Origin: Psococerastis gibbosa
Lineage: Eukaryota > Arthropoda > Insecta > Psocodea > Psocidae
Assembly (NCBI GenBank): GCA_963971405.1
Contig: OZ020487.1
Span: forward strand, 37,855,039-37,919,038
Direction of reading: 5' to 3'
DNA: 64,000 nt
Shown here: positions 10,648 to 22,955 of the stretch, in pieces
How the letters are laid out: every line of letters begins with the position of its first letter
Numbering within the stretch: position 1 is the first letter of the stretch
Notes under the pieces: model-generated
The model's database searches: none
Told to the model about the DNA's origin: nothing
What the model saw: only the letters and a program-made list of their open reading frames with translations
Program-made: the position numbers and the translations under genes

Positions 10648-10765
10648 GGGGACACATTTCGAATAATATTTCTTTTTTGCTCACAAATCGTCGCATGAAA
10701 AACCATACACCAAACAGCGTAAGAAAAGCATGCAAGAAAGCCAATTTTACACGAAATGTGTCCCC
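10648..10765. repeat. Short inverted-repeat element (MITE-like)
   Basis: GGGGACACATTTCG and CGAAATGTGTCCCC are exact inverted termini 118 bp apart. No convincing target duplication was found. Confidence 0.5.
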
Positions 10766-11393
10766 AAAATTCGTGACACTGCTATTAGGTCGATTATTAT
10801 TTATTGTATAGAAGTCTTTGAAATGTCGGCTACATATAAAAGGAATGAAACTTACATGCTCCGTCAATAGTTTCGGCGCCGAATATTTCCAAACAGAAAA
10901 ATACCTTATACTTATTTGATTTCTTTTTTTTAACCGTTCATGAACCACTTAAATCATTACATTGACTCATCGAACAATTGACGCTCCATCTCACATGTGT
11001 TTTTGTTCAGCGGGTGCAGCATGTACTTTTTATGATGGGCCGTATATGTTTATAATGGCGATTGTAAAAAGTGTGTACTAACACCGCAGGGACGGTTTTA
11101 GTATAGTTAATTTAAGTACCTAATTTAAGTTTTACCTGAAAAGTGTAAAAATACACAATTTTATTAAAAAATATGTGTTTTTAATGCATTAGGTAGTCTT
11201 CTGGGAACCTACAATATATAATAGTACCTACGCCAAGAAGTTTTTGCCTGTTTCCAACGGCAGCAATTAGTATCCAGGCGCTTAGCAGAAACAAAGCTAC
11301 CTACGGAGCCGGTGATGCCAGGAGCGGCTGTCAAATGCCAATCACTGAAATTTAAAATTTAAAATGCTGAAAAACAGACAGGTAAACAAAATA

Positions 11394-11750
11394 TTAAGGG
11401 GATATGCTGCGTAGAAAATTGGCACCCCAAAATTAAATACATTTCAATTGTATTTCATTAACTCAGCAAGTTATTAAAAATTTGGCTCATTTAAGTTGTA
11501 GAAGACTAATTCGTGCATCATTATCGGATATTTTTACTTTTCGGTTTTGTAGTTCTTCAAAAAATCCCAGAATACGCGGAATTTTAGTCCTGTCCTGTGC
11601 CAAGGACGGCTACAGGGGGGGGGGGTGCAGGGGGCTACACTGGTTTTTATGGAAGAACTAAGGTACCAAAATCTAATATTTCCTATTATATGATGCATGA
11701 AGTACCTAGTCTTCTACAACTTACATGAGCCAAATCTATAATAACTTGCC
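11394..11750. mobile_element. TTAAG-ended fold-back element, right end truncated
   Basis: It starts TTAAGGGGATATGCTGCGTA. The left-arm block TTTGGCTCATTTAAGTTGTA is inverted near 11715-11745. A G-run (11617-11626) in CTACAGGGGG context interrupts the middle and may belong to an inserted hAT-like fragment. Confidence 0.65.
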
Positions 11751-12280
11751 TACAATAGTCAGTAATAAGTATAAATTTGCTTATTGCTTCCAAAAATGGA
11801 AACTGAAGTTGTTGTGGGTGTTTAAATGTTAATGGAAATCATAGGCTAATTACATTGAAGTATGACTTAACTATAACGAGAAAAATATGTATTGTATATA
11901 CCTATAGGCCTTCTAGAGATAATAAAATGTAGGCCTACCTAGTCAAAGTGTATAAAAAATGGTCGGGCTACTATACGCATTCTTCCTAAATATTGCTTAC
12001 TTATTAAGAGTAGGCTACTTACGATAAAGGGTATGTTAGGCTAACTGTCAATTTGAATTATCAAATTTTGGTAGTCAAGACCATAGTGGCATGGCCAAAC
12101 TAGCAAGGACATGGGGGGTACGGCCATCTGCCGGCACTATAATGAGTCCGAGGAAACCGGGGCACAAGTGGTTTGCCAGCACCAGTGCTGTGGAAGGTGG
12201 GTTCGGACTGTCTGTACTGCCTTTATTAACCAGGCTGATCAGATTGACCTGCCATTTAAAGGCACGATTGTTCGTTGCTA

Positions 12281-12497
12281 CTAAATAAATAATGACTTTT
12301 TCTGTTCTATTACTAAGCCAACCTAGCGGAGTTGGGGCTACAAAGCCCTCTCTTATACACTCAACTAGGAAAGCCCAGGACCGCCTGCTTTACATGCCCT
12401 CCGAAGCATGGCCAGAAAATGTAACTAGTGTAGGACTCGAACCAACAACCTTTCGGGTGAAAGTCAGAGTCCTTACCACTAATCTACATGTCCTGAC
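12281..12497 (-). mobile_element. tRNA-derived SINE, family 1
   Basis: On the minus strand it begins GTCAGGACATGTAGATTAGTGG, with an A-box-like TAGTGGTAAGG and a B-box GGTTCGAGTCC, giving a tRNA-like head of about 70 bp. The body contains CCTAGTTGAGTG and a near-palindromic GAGGGCTTTGTAGCCC-type stem. The tail is AT-rich. Confidence 0.85.
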
Positions 12498-12951
12498 TAC
12501 TAAAGTTAAGCTTTCGTGTTCGAATCCGTCTATTTTTCCAAGTCTTCATTTCTCTAACTCCTCCCCTGTCTGTAAAGGGTTTCTAGAAAGATAAATAGGG
12601 ACTCAGTACCTGTAAAATGGTTGTTATATTATGATAACGTACAATTAGGGCGTGGTGCCCCTCGACGTTACCTACTGCATTGTTTCTCTTTTCAAAAGAA
12701 AAACACCTGACAGTGGGTTTAGAACTTTAGACGGTACGGTAGTTTGGGATATTTTTCCCTTTTAAGTTGGTAAGGAATGCTGGTCTTGGCCTCTAGCCTG
12801 GATGATTATCTTGTTGTTGTAGACCTACTAACGGTTCCAAAACAATTTACGCATGAGGTTAGGACTTAGGACAGTAACAAAACTAAGTATGGAAGGAAAA
12901 TGCAATAAGAAGGTTTGATACAAATATAGCCTACTGTGTTATTGTAAAGCT

Positions 12952-13228
12952 GGCTCCAAACGGGCTCGCGCCAGCCAAATGGCGCGTCCTGTTCCATTTG
13001 GCGTTAGCGCCATTTTTTAGAGGGGTCATCACGACTGCGCTGAACCAGTCGCTCCAAATCTTTCAAATAGTACCATGTGGCGATATGGAAGAGGTACTTT
13101 TACACTGTACAATTTGAAAGATTTGGAGCGACTGGTTCAGCGTACTCGCGTGATGACCCTTCTAAATGGCGCTAACGCCAAATGGAACAGGACGCGCCAT
13201 TTGCCTTGGCGCGAGTCCGTTTGGAGCC
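12952..13228. mobile_element. Large fold-back MITE (GGCTCCAAACGG ends)
   Basis: The ends GGCTCCAAACGGGCTCGCGCC and GGCGCGAGTCCGTTTGGAGCC are inverted, and nearly the entire 277 bp folds back on itself around a short AT-rich centre. The arms are GC-rich (GGCGCGTCCTGTTCC). No clean target duplication was seen. Confidence 0.8.
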
Positions 13229-13270
13229 CTCGTGAATGGCCAGCTTAAGTTAGTTGGGATATTTAGTTTA

Positions 13271-13530
13271 GGCTCGGTACACACGGACGATTCCACCAGT
13301 CCCGATTTGCCGACGTATTTTCCATTGTAGTCATAGGGCTACCAGAAGATTTCTTGTCGTTTTATCGACGATTTCGGTAGCTGGCGTGATGCCGACCGCA
13401 CAAAACTGCACAGTGCACGGGTTTCCCCCTGGCTAGACACCCCCCAAACACGCGTTAGCGTCAGAAAACGCTCGGAAGTGACAAGAAATCTTCTGATAGT
13501 CCTATGGCTACAATGGGTGGCAGGAAGTTG
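13271..13530. repeat. Degenerate inverted-repeat element
   Basis: CATTGTAGTCATAGGGCTAC...GATTTCTTGTC (from 13323) pairs with GACAAGAAATCTTC...ATGGCTACAATG (to 13515). A GGCTCGGTACACACGG sequence on the left resembles a Harbinger-type terminus, but the matching right end is not evident. Confidence 0.5.
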
Positions 13531-13846
13531 GGATGTGCCATCCCACAATAATGGACGACTCTTCATACAATATTGTAATTTATTGTAAAGTTAAGCTGTT
13601 GTCCTTCAACATACCGTAGTTGATTAATTGGCAATAGTATGAATGACTAGGATCCACTGCTGTGATCGCAATAATTATATGCCATTCAAAGGGTTCCTAT
13701 GATCTACAGTACATATTCTTCATCAGCCAGATCTCTCTAAATGATAATAATATCTAAGCAAAGAGAATGCTTTCTGACGTCAGCATCAAGTTTTTGTAAT
13801 GGCCAGCCTACCGTGTTCTATGTCGTAAGTACAGTAACCTAGTACC

Positions 13847-13990
13847 CTAGGACGGATAAAAGGGGGGGGGGTAATTTTTTTTTGGTAAATCTATTGTAAA
13901 TTAATTTATTACGCTCTGATTTAATCGATCCTATATATGTTTTTCCTATTTTGACCCACAACTACTCCCCCCCCCCCCAATGGGCTGCTA
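13847..13990. mobile_element. Degenerate hAT-like MITE relic with long G and C runs
   Basis: GGTAAATCTATTGTAAATTAATTTATT, ATCGATCCTA and TTTTGACC...CAACTAC between a G-run and a C-run match the better-preserved copy at 53839-53982. Confidence 0.5.
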
Positions 13991-14245
13991 GTACACTAAG
14001 GCCTAAGGGTCCATAAAGGCTTATAAAATTCGAACCTTGAATACAGCATAGGTCAAAAACCGGTGGAATCAAATCATATATGGACCTATAGCTGCGCAAA
14101 ATTAAGCAAGCGAATGATGTTTTGAAAACTTTTACTTTTCCCTTTTCTCATATGAGATTGACTTCTGGATGAAGCCTTAGAAGTGAACGATACAAGTGTC
14201 GCCCCAGCAAATGCCCCTCATTTTCATTCTCCCCTCCCTCCTCCT

Positions 14246-14340
14246 GGACTCACTCACGTACTTGGGTTAAGTCAGGCTTACACCCTGTACAGTGTGGCAA
14301 TGGTAAGCATGCATTGAAGCATCTGCTTGCCCATTATATA
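14246..14340 (+). repeat. SINE-like family 2 fragment
   Basis: It contains CGTACTTGGGTTAAGTCAGG...TGGTAAGCATGC and TTGCCCATTAT, shared with 18287-18535, 28166-28616 and the minus-strand fragment near 43000-43080. Confidence 0.5.
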
Positions 14341-14752
14341 TATTTTATTGCTTTCCTATTTATACGTCAGTATATAAGACAGTAGCCGGCAACCCGTGGC
14401 TCGCAAGCCAAATTTCGCGCTTTGGCCTCTCGGCAAAACTGTAACGATTGGTTGACAGCAACTCTATGCATATCATCCTCTAGCTCTCTCGGTCCTGCGT
14501 CCTCTTTTAGCTGATCCATAAATTCCTTCGTCGGCCGCCCTCTTCTATTGGTACTTTCCACTGCGTCCTCAATGATGGTGTGACGGTTAAGAAACAGAAA
14601 CAAACATACTTCGGCCAAGCGAAGAGGTTGAAAACCCGGAGGCAGTGGTTTGGCAAGAGCATGACTTCCCTTTTCCGAACAGCAGTCTCCAGGCTACAAA
14701 TTACCATCGTGATCTTAGATAGAAGAGGCAATTTAAGAAGAAGAATCTAATT

Positions 14753-14944
14753 GTGATGAGCAGTAGAATCCGGGAGGATAGGCCGTAATCGTTCTAAAAA
14801 CGTGCTTCCAAACGATTCGTCAACAGCTGCTGTCGCCATCTTCAGTGGAACTGCGTAGACGTCTATGATTGTATCTCAGAGATGTCGACGTTTATTGGAA
14901 GTACGCTTTCAGAACGACCAATCCGGATTCTACTGCTTCATCAC
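14753..14944. mobile_element. MITE-like insert inside a 14-bp direct repeat
   Basis: The termini GTGATGAGCAGTAGAATCCGG and CCGGATTCTACTGCTTCATCAC are inverted. A direct repeat AAGAATCTAATTGT occurs at 14741-14754 and 14977-14990, overlapping the left terminus by two bases and 32 bp beyond the right one. Confidence 0.55.
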
Positions 14945-14990
14945 GTAACTCCGCCCGTGAAAGCATTTGTGATTATAAGAATCTAATTGT

Positions 14991-17330
14991 TAAATAAATG
15001 TGCATCCTAGAACCAATGCAGAAGCTTTGAAGCTTAGTGATGATGATGCAGCACAGTTATTGAGAGCTCAAATCTCAAGTCAGAAGTCTTATAAATGGGG
15101 GCTAGGAGCAGTGTTTGCCATGTTAGAATTATCGATGTTTTGGGGGGCGTACAAGACCGGCAGCGGCAGCAGGGATATTGGGTGTAGCAATGTGCCGGCG
15201 TCGCTATTGACTGGACAGGATTGATTTTCCGGGGGGACCTGCGTCCTGAACAGTTCGCAGCTACTTGTTGCTTGCATCCCTAAAGTCAGGACCGAAAACT
15301 GGCGCCAATATTCAAACTCTATTAATTCCCCCCCTCCCTCCCTCCCTCGTCTCTTCTATCTTCTAAATCCTTAAACTCTCACTTTTCGGGTATTACATAG
15401 CTTGCTACTCTCGCCTGTTCATGAATTCTGGATCTGTCAGGTGTCCTTTGATGCAATTGCGTCTTCTAAGTTTCCCTTCCGTCTCGAGTTGACGAAAACT
15501 TTAAGAACTTGTTGATACTGACGTATTTTGTGTATTATTACTATGCAATACAATACAATAGCACAGAACTGCGGGCCTACTCTGCTGTTTGGTATTACTA
15601 TAACTTTCGTGTGGGTTAACAATGTAAACAGAAAAAATGTTAATATCACTTTCCATTGTAGAGTTATGTTGTTGATATTTGAAGCGCCTAGACCCCAAGG
15701 GGTGGAAGGGGTGCATTGTCCGGTTTTTAGGGATCACCCAAAAAAAGAATAATAGGTATTTATTACTAAATTAGGTAATAATATTAATACCGTAAAATAG
15801 AAACTATGATTTTTCCATTTTCATTAACTTAACAATTATGAATTTACTCGCTTAATTTAAAAAAAATTTAAATTTGTATTTTTTTTTCTTCAGAAAATTC
15901 AAATTGGTAAAATTGTCTCAGAAAAAATTGATACTGAGTAAAATTGGAGTTTCAGAAAAAAAATTGACACTTGGTAAAATGACTTTAAAGCACTTGTCCG
16001 GTTTTGAACTTCGCTGGATCTGGCAGCTCTGAGGGGTGCAAGTGACATTTTTTACGTTTTGGAGTTAAGTATACCATGATGTTATTCTAGCTGCTCTTTA
16101 TCCTAGAAACCTACAGAAACATTGGGATCTGTCATTTTGACAATGCTAGAATTCATAGAAATGCCCATGCATTTTCAATTACAAACTGTAGCCTCAATTA
16201 TCTCGATTGTTTATTTTTGTCACTTGAACCACTTTGCCGCTAAGCTCTTCATTTTTAATAATTAAAAATAATCGCTAAAATAGGCTGATGTGTTCATCTA
16301 TAAATAGCGTATTGTGGAAGATTTATGAAAATGGACAATGTAAATCCGACAGATGGACGGTGCTGGGTCTAGCACAGGTGCATAAATGAATGGTTGGGAG
16401 TTGGGTCTGTTGGGACACAAAAAAGAAAAAAAAAACAGTCAATAGGGGTGGATCTTTTGCAGATTTCTCCTTAGGAATGCAAGGCCATTGGCTATTGTCA
16501 TTTGTCTCCGTCCCTATGTTTAAACCAAAGAACTTATATAAACTTTATTTTTCATTTTCATTTTTCAGTTTCAATACAACAAGGGTTTCGTTCGGACGTT
16601 TTCTTTTTCTACCGGTTGGCAGTATCAAATTGTAACATAGTGCCGTATAGCCTACGTAGGTACTTCATTTTCTTATAATTTCCCCGGAAACTATAGGGTG
16701 AGTGAATTTTTTGGTAAAGGTCAAGTTAAGCTACCCATAGTAAAATAACAACATTTGGTTAAGGTACCTACTTATCGCTTATTCAGTAACTAAAAAACTA
16801 TTCTTGACCGACCTTTCATTTTTTTACTTCTTTTGAAGAAATGAATCGAAAGGTAATAAAATTTTACGATTTGGTTAGGGCTAAACTGAACCTTTACCAA
16901 ATTAAGCATTAATTATTTTATTTTATTAAGCATAGTTATAATATCATAATATATAGAGTATATATAAATAAAATAAATAATCATTTATTTGCAAACAGAC
17001 CTAAGTCTAATGAAATGCAAATCTAATAAAATTTAGTATTATTTAGTTAAGTTATATAAATACTTTTATCATATACATTTTATGCCGGATTTTTACATTG
17101 GCATTGGCATAGACACATAGGTATTGCTTATAAATTAAGAAATTGAATTTTCATCCGTGTTTTTTTAAACGCATGGTAGCTTAACTAAACCTTTACCCAT
17201 TTATTGATTGATTGATTCAACAAAATAATTGCAGAAATTGAGTGGTGCCTTTTTAATCTATATACAAAACAGAATACCGTACTTTAAGTAACAGCAAATT
17301 AGTATGCCTACTAGAATGTGACTTGACTTA
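14991..17330. other. No gene recognised
   Basis: Repeat-poor, AT-rich stretch with no supported exon or RNA. Short ORFs here have no recognisable similarity. Homopolymer A/T runs are common. Confidence 0.5.
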
Positions 17331-17337
17331 ATGAGGC

Positions 17338-17458
17338 GCGATCAGCCCAGGGAGACTTTTGACTGCTCTGACAACTTCCCTCCTTGTCGATCCTCAGCAG
17401 CCGCTGTCCAAACTGCTGCCTCGACGCCAACTTGATGGAGGTCCTCCTGGAACCTACT
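17338..17458 (-). pseudogene. Possible LINE tail fragment
   Basis: On the minus strand a segment reads EDLHQVGVEAAVWTAAAEDR, resembling the final EDL-x-x-x-G-x-(D/E)-x-x-x-A-x-x-x-A-x-DR(Q/W) coding end of several LINE ORF2 proteins. It is short and degenerate. Confidence 0.45.
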
Positions 17459-18286
17459 AGAATGTACAGAATGTAATATAAAATAGGCTATATAAATAAT
17501 AGGCTACAACCGCAAAAGGCTATATTACGTTGCCTGTGACTAAATCAGAAATAAAAAAAAGCGTATGTTCAGTGTCCTGTATTTTGGTATCAGACCTACT
17601 ATACTTTTTACTATACACTTTTGCCTTTTTGGACCTAATTTGGCGGCCTTGCTCCCAATATTTGCAAATCTGCACCCCTACCACACAGTCAAATTTCTCA
17701 TTAAATATCGATCATTACTACCTACTCAATAAATGAGAGGCCTTAAAATAGAAGAAATGCTCCTCTACGATTTCACATTTGGGCTCCGGGGGAGTTCTCC
17801 CCAGAGAGGTGTCTGAAAGAAACACTGGTTCTTACCAGTCAAAATATTTCGTGTCAATTATGGCATTTTTGAAACGCATTTTAATTTATTTCTCCGTTTT
17901 TTTCGTACATACAGTACAAAACTTTTGAACGATACGAAAGGCAGCTTTGTTGGTTGCGTTTCTCGTTATTATATCCTTGTTGAGAGGCTCAAACTAGTGA
18001 CTATAATATTATATAAACAAGAGGAAGAAAGGATTCTTTCTTCCAATCAACCAGCTGCAGAGTAAACATCTCATGCAGCGGCAACCGCAGATGTTAGCCA
18101 AGCCAGACTTCCGAAAAATTTCTACAAAAAAAAAAAAAATCTCAGTAACAGGATAACGAACGACAGCCTATCACAAACCCACAAATCTGCCTCTCTTTGT
18201 TTTGTTTTTTTACTTTTCTCAAATAAATTTTCTATACGTATTGTACGCATACCTATAGCCTTAGGTTATACTCTCGACACCTTTCA

Positions 18287-18535
18287 GACTCGTATCTGTA
18301 CTTGGTTAAGTCATGCTTTCGCCTGTTTCAGTGCGTCAATGTTAAGCTTGTCTCAGCTTGTCCATTATCGCTTGTAGGCGGTGTAGGTTGACATCGAGAA
18401 CGTATACCAGTTTGTCAATGGCCAAATTTTCATTCGGAACAATACAAATAGTGTCCGAAATCCACGGGGTCGTTGGCATTGGGTAAGGGACCTGGGTCCA
18501 TAAAAAGTCCCACAAAATAAAAATAGGTACTCATT
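18287..18535 (+). mobile_element. SINE-like family 2 copy
   Basis: It runs from GACTCGTATCTGTACTTGG through GGTTAAGTC, GTCCATTATCGCTTGTAGGC and GGGGTCGTTGGCATTGG to TAAAAAGTCCCACAAAATAA. The colinear copy at 28166-28616 defines the same ends. The AT-rich 3' end is SINE-like; Pol III boxes are not certain. Confidence 0.6.
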
Positions 18536-19308
18536 CAGGTTCATGACAACCTATCATTGAGGAGCCGTACATGTATAACAGATGAAATGTTCAACTAAAT
18601 TTAGATCTATTGTATGTGGCGTTCACTAACACGATAAACCACAGATATGGAAGTCTGGGAATATGATGAAAATACTAAAAATTTGTACACTTCGATGATT
18701 GATGTCAATGAGTCTTAGGGACATGTTAAACATCAAAATTCAGAGGAAGAGCATTTCTTCTATGTCAGGAGTCGTCGACAATCAAAATTTCGTCTAAAAC
18801 TTTGAATTTGTACAAAATGCAAATGTGTGGGAGTCATTTAGTGTGTTAAATAGCGTTGAGGCCCCTTACCAGTTACCACTTACCTCTCAACAACATACAA
18901 TAGGTACAGGTAAGAATTCGGGGTGGCCAATAGAAGGTCAGGCGAACCCTTTTAGTTTGAATAGTTTTGTCGCTTTTCCTAAATATGAGGACCATGTAGG
19001 CGATTTGTCACTTGAACTGTAAATGCAGGAGAGGCAAAAAACATTTAAAATCTAAATGTTTCTACATTATGGGTTGTAATAATTTAATTAATATTCTTTG
19101 TTAATATAGGAATCACATTAGACTGTTTATTACATTTTCGTAGTAGTCAGTGCGAAAAATCCAGAGATACCACCAACTCAATAATTACTATTTGTGAAAA
19201 ATCGCCTTTTCCATTCATGCTATTCATATAAGTCAGTCTCACGAAATATGCCAGAGGCTTAATTACTTCGGCTTACCATTTTTTGGGGGCTTCAACCCCG
19301 GACAGGTA

Positions 19309-19510
19309 TAGTCCACGCAAAATGAGAAAAGTATAGACATGGAATGTTTTGATCTTGTTCAACACTATAAAAATATTCCTTGCACCATTTTGTGTTACCT
19401 TGTTGCATTGGATGCAAGGCATAACAAAAATTGTGCAAAGAATATTTTTACAGTGTTGCTCAGGATCAAAACATTCCATGTCCATACTTTTCTCATTTTG
19501 CGTGAACTAT
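19309..19510. repeat. Fold-back element with arms of about 95 bp
   Basis: TATAGTCCACGCAAAATGAG... pairs with ...CTCATTTTGCGTGAACTATA, with only scattered mismatches. The centre is TTGTTGCATTGGATGCAAGG. It is a MITE-like palindrome of unknown family. Confidence 0.75.
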
Positions 19511-19598
19511 AACCAAGTGCTGTTCTATCTAGGTAGTGCAAAATTAAAATTAATGATTTAAAACGTTTAAGGCATTAATTAAAGGAGACAAAACAGGG

Positions 19599-19789
19599 CA
19601 GTGGCGGATCCACAGGGGGGTGAGGGGGGTCATGACCCCCCCCCCCCTAAATGAGTAAATTCATAAGATACCTAGTAAAAAAAATTTTGTGGATAAAACT
19701 CTACTTTTCAACAAAAAAATTACCTTTTAAACTTACAAAGAACTTGTGACCCCCCCCCCCCCCTAAATTTTCCGCTGGATCCGCCCTTG
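19599..19789. mobile_element. hAT-like MITE, 8-bp TSD (7/8)
   Basis: It begins CAGTGGCGGATCCA and ends TGGATCCGCCCTTG. The flanks are AAACAGGG (19591-19598) and ATACAGGG (19790-19797). Subterminal C runs occur on both sides. The CAG-GGCGG terminus and 8-bp duplication are hAT traits. Confidence 0.8.
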
Positions 19790-19870
19790 ATACAGGGTAG
19801 ATATAGTGTAAAGGTTATTATTTCATTTCATTCTATTTATTTAGGTACTTTTCCGAACTACACACCTTCT

Positions 19871-20256
19871 CAGAGGCGGTCCCAGACCTCATAAAAGGGG
19901 GAGGCACTTTTCAGTGGCGTAACGATAGGTTTTCAAGGGTGTATAATTTGGCGCCTCTCCACCCACTTTCATAAAGTTGCTCAGGAGCCAGAGGGCTGGA
20001 ATATTGGGGTTTTACGCATTTCGAGAGCAATAAGGGTTATATATATTTAAAAGAATCGATATAATTATGGACACGGGGGGCCCGGGGGTCTCCCCTCTCC
20101 CCCGGGAGACAACGTTTGAAAAATAGGGCTGAAATAGTGAGGTTTTGCGCATTTTGAGTGCAGTAACACATAGATTTCAGAGGCAAAGAATATAACTGCT
20201 GGCCAAAGGGGGGGGGGGGCAATTGCCCTCAGTGCCGGTCGCTGTGTCCGCCTCTG
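19871..20256. mobile_element. hAT-like MITE, 8-bp TSD (7/8)
   Basis: The ends CAGAGGCGG and CCGCCTCTG are flanked by CACCTTCT (19863-19870) and CACCTTGT (20257-20264). The interior has a CCCGGGGG palindrome and TTTTACGCATTT blocks shared with 45668-45889 and with 50230-50560. Confidence 0.8.
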
Positions 20257-20805
20257 CACCTTGTCAAGGCATGTTTTGTCGCACCTGATTTTCTCATAAA
20301 AATCCGGACACGAGAAATCTGAGTTTATATTATCGTTGAGTAGGTCACCAACTAGTCTACTGAAATTGAGAGTCTGCCTCCCTCCGCAGATGCTGGCGTT
20401 TGCGCCAAAATTTCATTTTACGTTTTAATTTCTCGAGAAATGTCAAGTTTTCAATACAAAGGGGTGGCAAATTATAAACCCCGGGCAAATATCAACCCCG
20501 GACCGGACACCTGGACACAGGCTGTAACCCCAGACTGTCAGGGCTAAACGTGGACGTATGGTAACTTGCTCATCCAATTTCAAACGCGATCAAATAGAAT
20601 TTATTGTAGAATGCTATAGAAAGAGACTAAGAAAATACAATAGCTCATCTTCTTCTTCTTCTGGCTCTAAAACCCTTGACGGCCTGCTCGACAACACTCC
20701 TTCAGTCATCTCGGTTTTGTGTAACGCTCCACAATCTACGGACTCCCAACTCGCGAAGGTCAGTTTCCAAATCATCCAATAGCTTATGTAAGTACATATT
20801 ATTCA

Positions 20806-21063
20806 CTCGTCTCTGTTAATAGTCCAAAAGACGGACGAGAACAGGACCACCCGGAGGTTGGTGGAAGCAAGGCCACAAGGAAGACGACCCATCGGCAGAC
20901 CGAAGACAACCCTCGAGGAAAGGATCGAACAACTCGCCGGAGCAAGAGGGGAAACAATGGCCGAGCTCAAGGCGTTATCGTCCGACCGGGGCGAGTTCAG
21001 GAAATGGGTCTGGGGCGACCCCCCCCCCACGCTGCATTAATAAGGGGGAAGAAGAAGAAGAAG
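20806..21063 (+). pseudogene. LINE ORF2 C-terminal fragment with (GAA)n tail
   Basis: One frame reads EARPQGRRPIGRPKTTLEER...IEQLAG...ALSSDRGEFRKW, then a stop. The (R/E)ARPxGRRPxGRPxxxxxER ... DRxxFRKW pattern is the usual coding end of several LINE clades. It ends in GAAGAAGAAGAAG, a typical LINE 3' microsatellite. Confidence 0.75.
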
Positions 21064-21587
21064 TCTCTGTCAATACTGTAGTTTAGTAAAAATTGTCGCA
21101 ATTGCTGAGTATGAGCAACTCAACAGTGAACAAGTGGGCAATGATTTGGAACCGTCATACTCTGGCAACGCAGGAAATGAAACCGGATGCAATTTCAATC
21201 CATTCTTACTTATCCAAATTTGCTTTTCAAAATTTCATCCCGCTCTGATTACTACCATAACTAAAGGGTTTTCAATGCCTGTTTCTAATATACTATATTT
21301 CTAATGTTTATACAATAGCTCTATATAACTTGTATCATCACTTCCGATTGTATCAATTAAAAGATATACCGTAGGTGTTATGTTGGCTGCACTAAAAGTT
21401 AGACTCTTTAGTTGGCCTCCCTCAGTCCTTTTTTTCTGTAAAATCCAATTTCAAGAAAGAGACATAAATGAGGTGTCATAAAGTATAACAAACGTCCAGT
21501 TATATTTTTTTATAAATATACCTAGTATTTGGCCGTTACCATTGGTCACCGTTTTAGAACTCCTTCGAGCTGACATCCTCAGTTTCC

Positions 21588-21588
<1 letters not shown>

Positions 21589-21618
<30 letters not shown>
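21589..21618. repeat. Poly(T) run of 30
   Basis: An uninterrupted T run, possibly the reverse of a retroposed poly(A), but no TSD or recognisable body was found beside it. Confidence 0.8.
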
Positions 21619-21619
<1 letters not shown>

Positions 21620-21922
21620 TCAAATCAAGTTCAATAACTACTATGTGACCGATCCGTGTTAGTGACGACCACATAATATTCATCAAAATGTTGGGTAATA
21701 TTTCCTCTACTTTATAACATCTCATTTATGGCTCCACAGCAAACGATATTTTCAATGTGAATTTTTTTTTTACACCCACAGGGTTTTACGCCCTCCACAC
21801 TTCTGCTTCTGAATGTGTGGGACTGTGAGGGAACTTGATATAGGCATCAGTCACACCCTGTATATGTTAATATACTGTATATATAGTTCTATGTAGGAGA
21901 GTTTTAGTGGGAGGGGATACAC

Positions 21923-22164
21923 CAGGGACGGATCCAGCCCATTTGGGGGGGGGGGGTGTTGGAAAGAAAGAAAGAAATTTGTCTTTGTTTTCCATAAGGG
22001 CGAATTTTGGGCCTTTCGGCCCACTCTTACAATTAACCCTTAAGGTCAAAATAGAACAAAAATATGTAGTATCGATTAAATTAGAGCTTAATAAATTGAC
22101 TTACAACAGATTTACAACATTTTGGGAGGGGCAGCTACCCCCTGCCCCCCTATATCCGTCCCTG
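21923..22164. mobile_element. hAT-like MITE (CAGGGACGGAT ends)
   Basis: The ends CAGGGACGGATCC and ATCCGTCCCTG are inverted, flanked by GGATACAC and GGATGTAC (6/8). It carries a subterminal G-run and an inner block AATTTTGGGCCTTTCGGCCC shared with 37122-37175. Confidence 0.7.
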
Positions 22165-22955
22165 GGATGTACTGTACAACAAAAAAATTAAAAACATTAT
22201 TAGAAAATATTTTACGTTAATAATTATTACATTTGTAATGGTAATCTTATGGATAAAATTTACATGTCACAATGTTAGTTTCAGTACTCCTCCGAAACAG
22301 TCTTACCGATTTTTACCAAATTGTATATACGTATTCAGTAAGTCGGAAAATCGGCTACTATCTATTTTTCATACCCCTAAGTGATAAGAGTTGTTCACCC
22401 CTAATTTTTTCTTTTAATTTTTGGACGCAATTTTTGTTTTTATTTTTTTATAATGTGGCATTAAAAAATACATACAACCCTAAAGTTTTACTTTTTTTTT
22501 ATCACCAACCCCAATTTTTGATAGCCATTTTAGTAATTTAATATTTGATATAATTATGACAAAATAATTTTTTTATGCCCAATGCGAGGCCCCGAAGGGG
22601 CGAGCTGCCGCCCGCCGCAGGGGCAAGGGGTGGAGTCGAACCGCGTGTTAATAATACAATTTTCACGCCATTTCATTTATAATGTAACATAGCGTAGGCA
22701 GGTTAGAGTCGGAGCGGAAACAGGGGAGCCCCAACAGGGTAGCCTCACGCCGGACCTGCAAGGAGCTGATCAGTTCAGCAATTTTTTAGGGGAACGTGCG
22801 GTCCTCCAAAGTGCTCAGCAGTAGAGGTCAATAAGCTACATGACAGTTATAACAATAACTGACAGTGGCAACTCGAAGTAGCTTGGAGGGTTCACTCCGA
22901 ATCTTCTCAAGTATTACAATATTTACAATACTATTTTTAAACCCCCCCCCCCTCC

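Noticed and set aside
13271-13530. Complete Harbinger-like MITE
   Set aside because: The left end looks right, but no inverted right end or target duplication was found. It is kept only as an inverted repeat.
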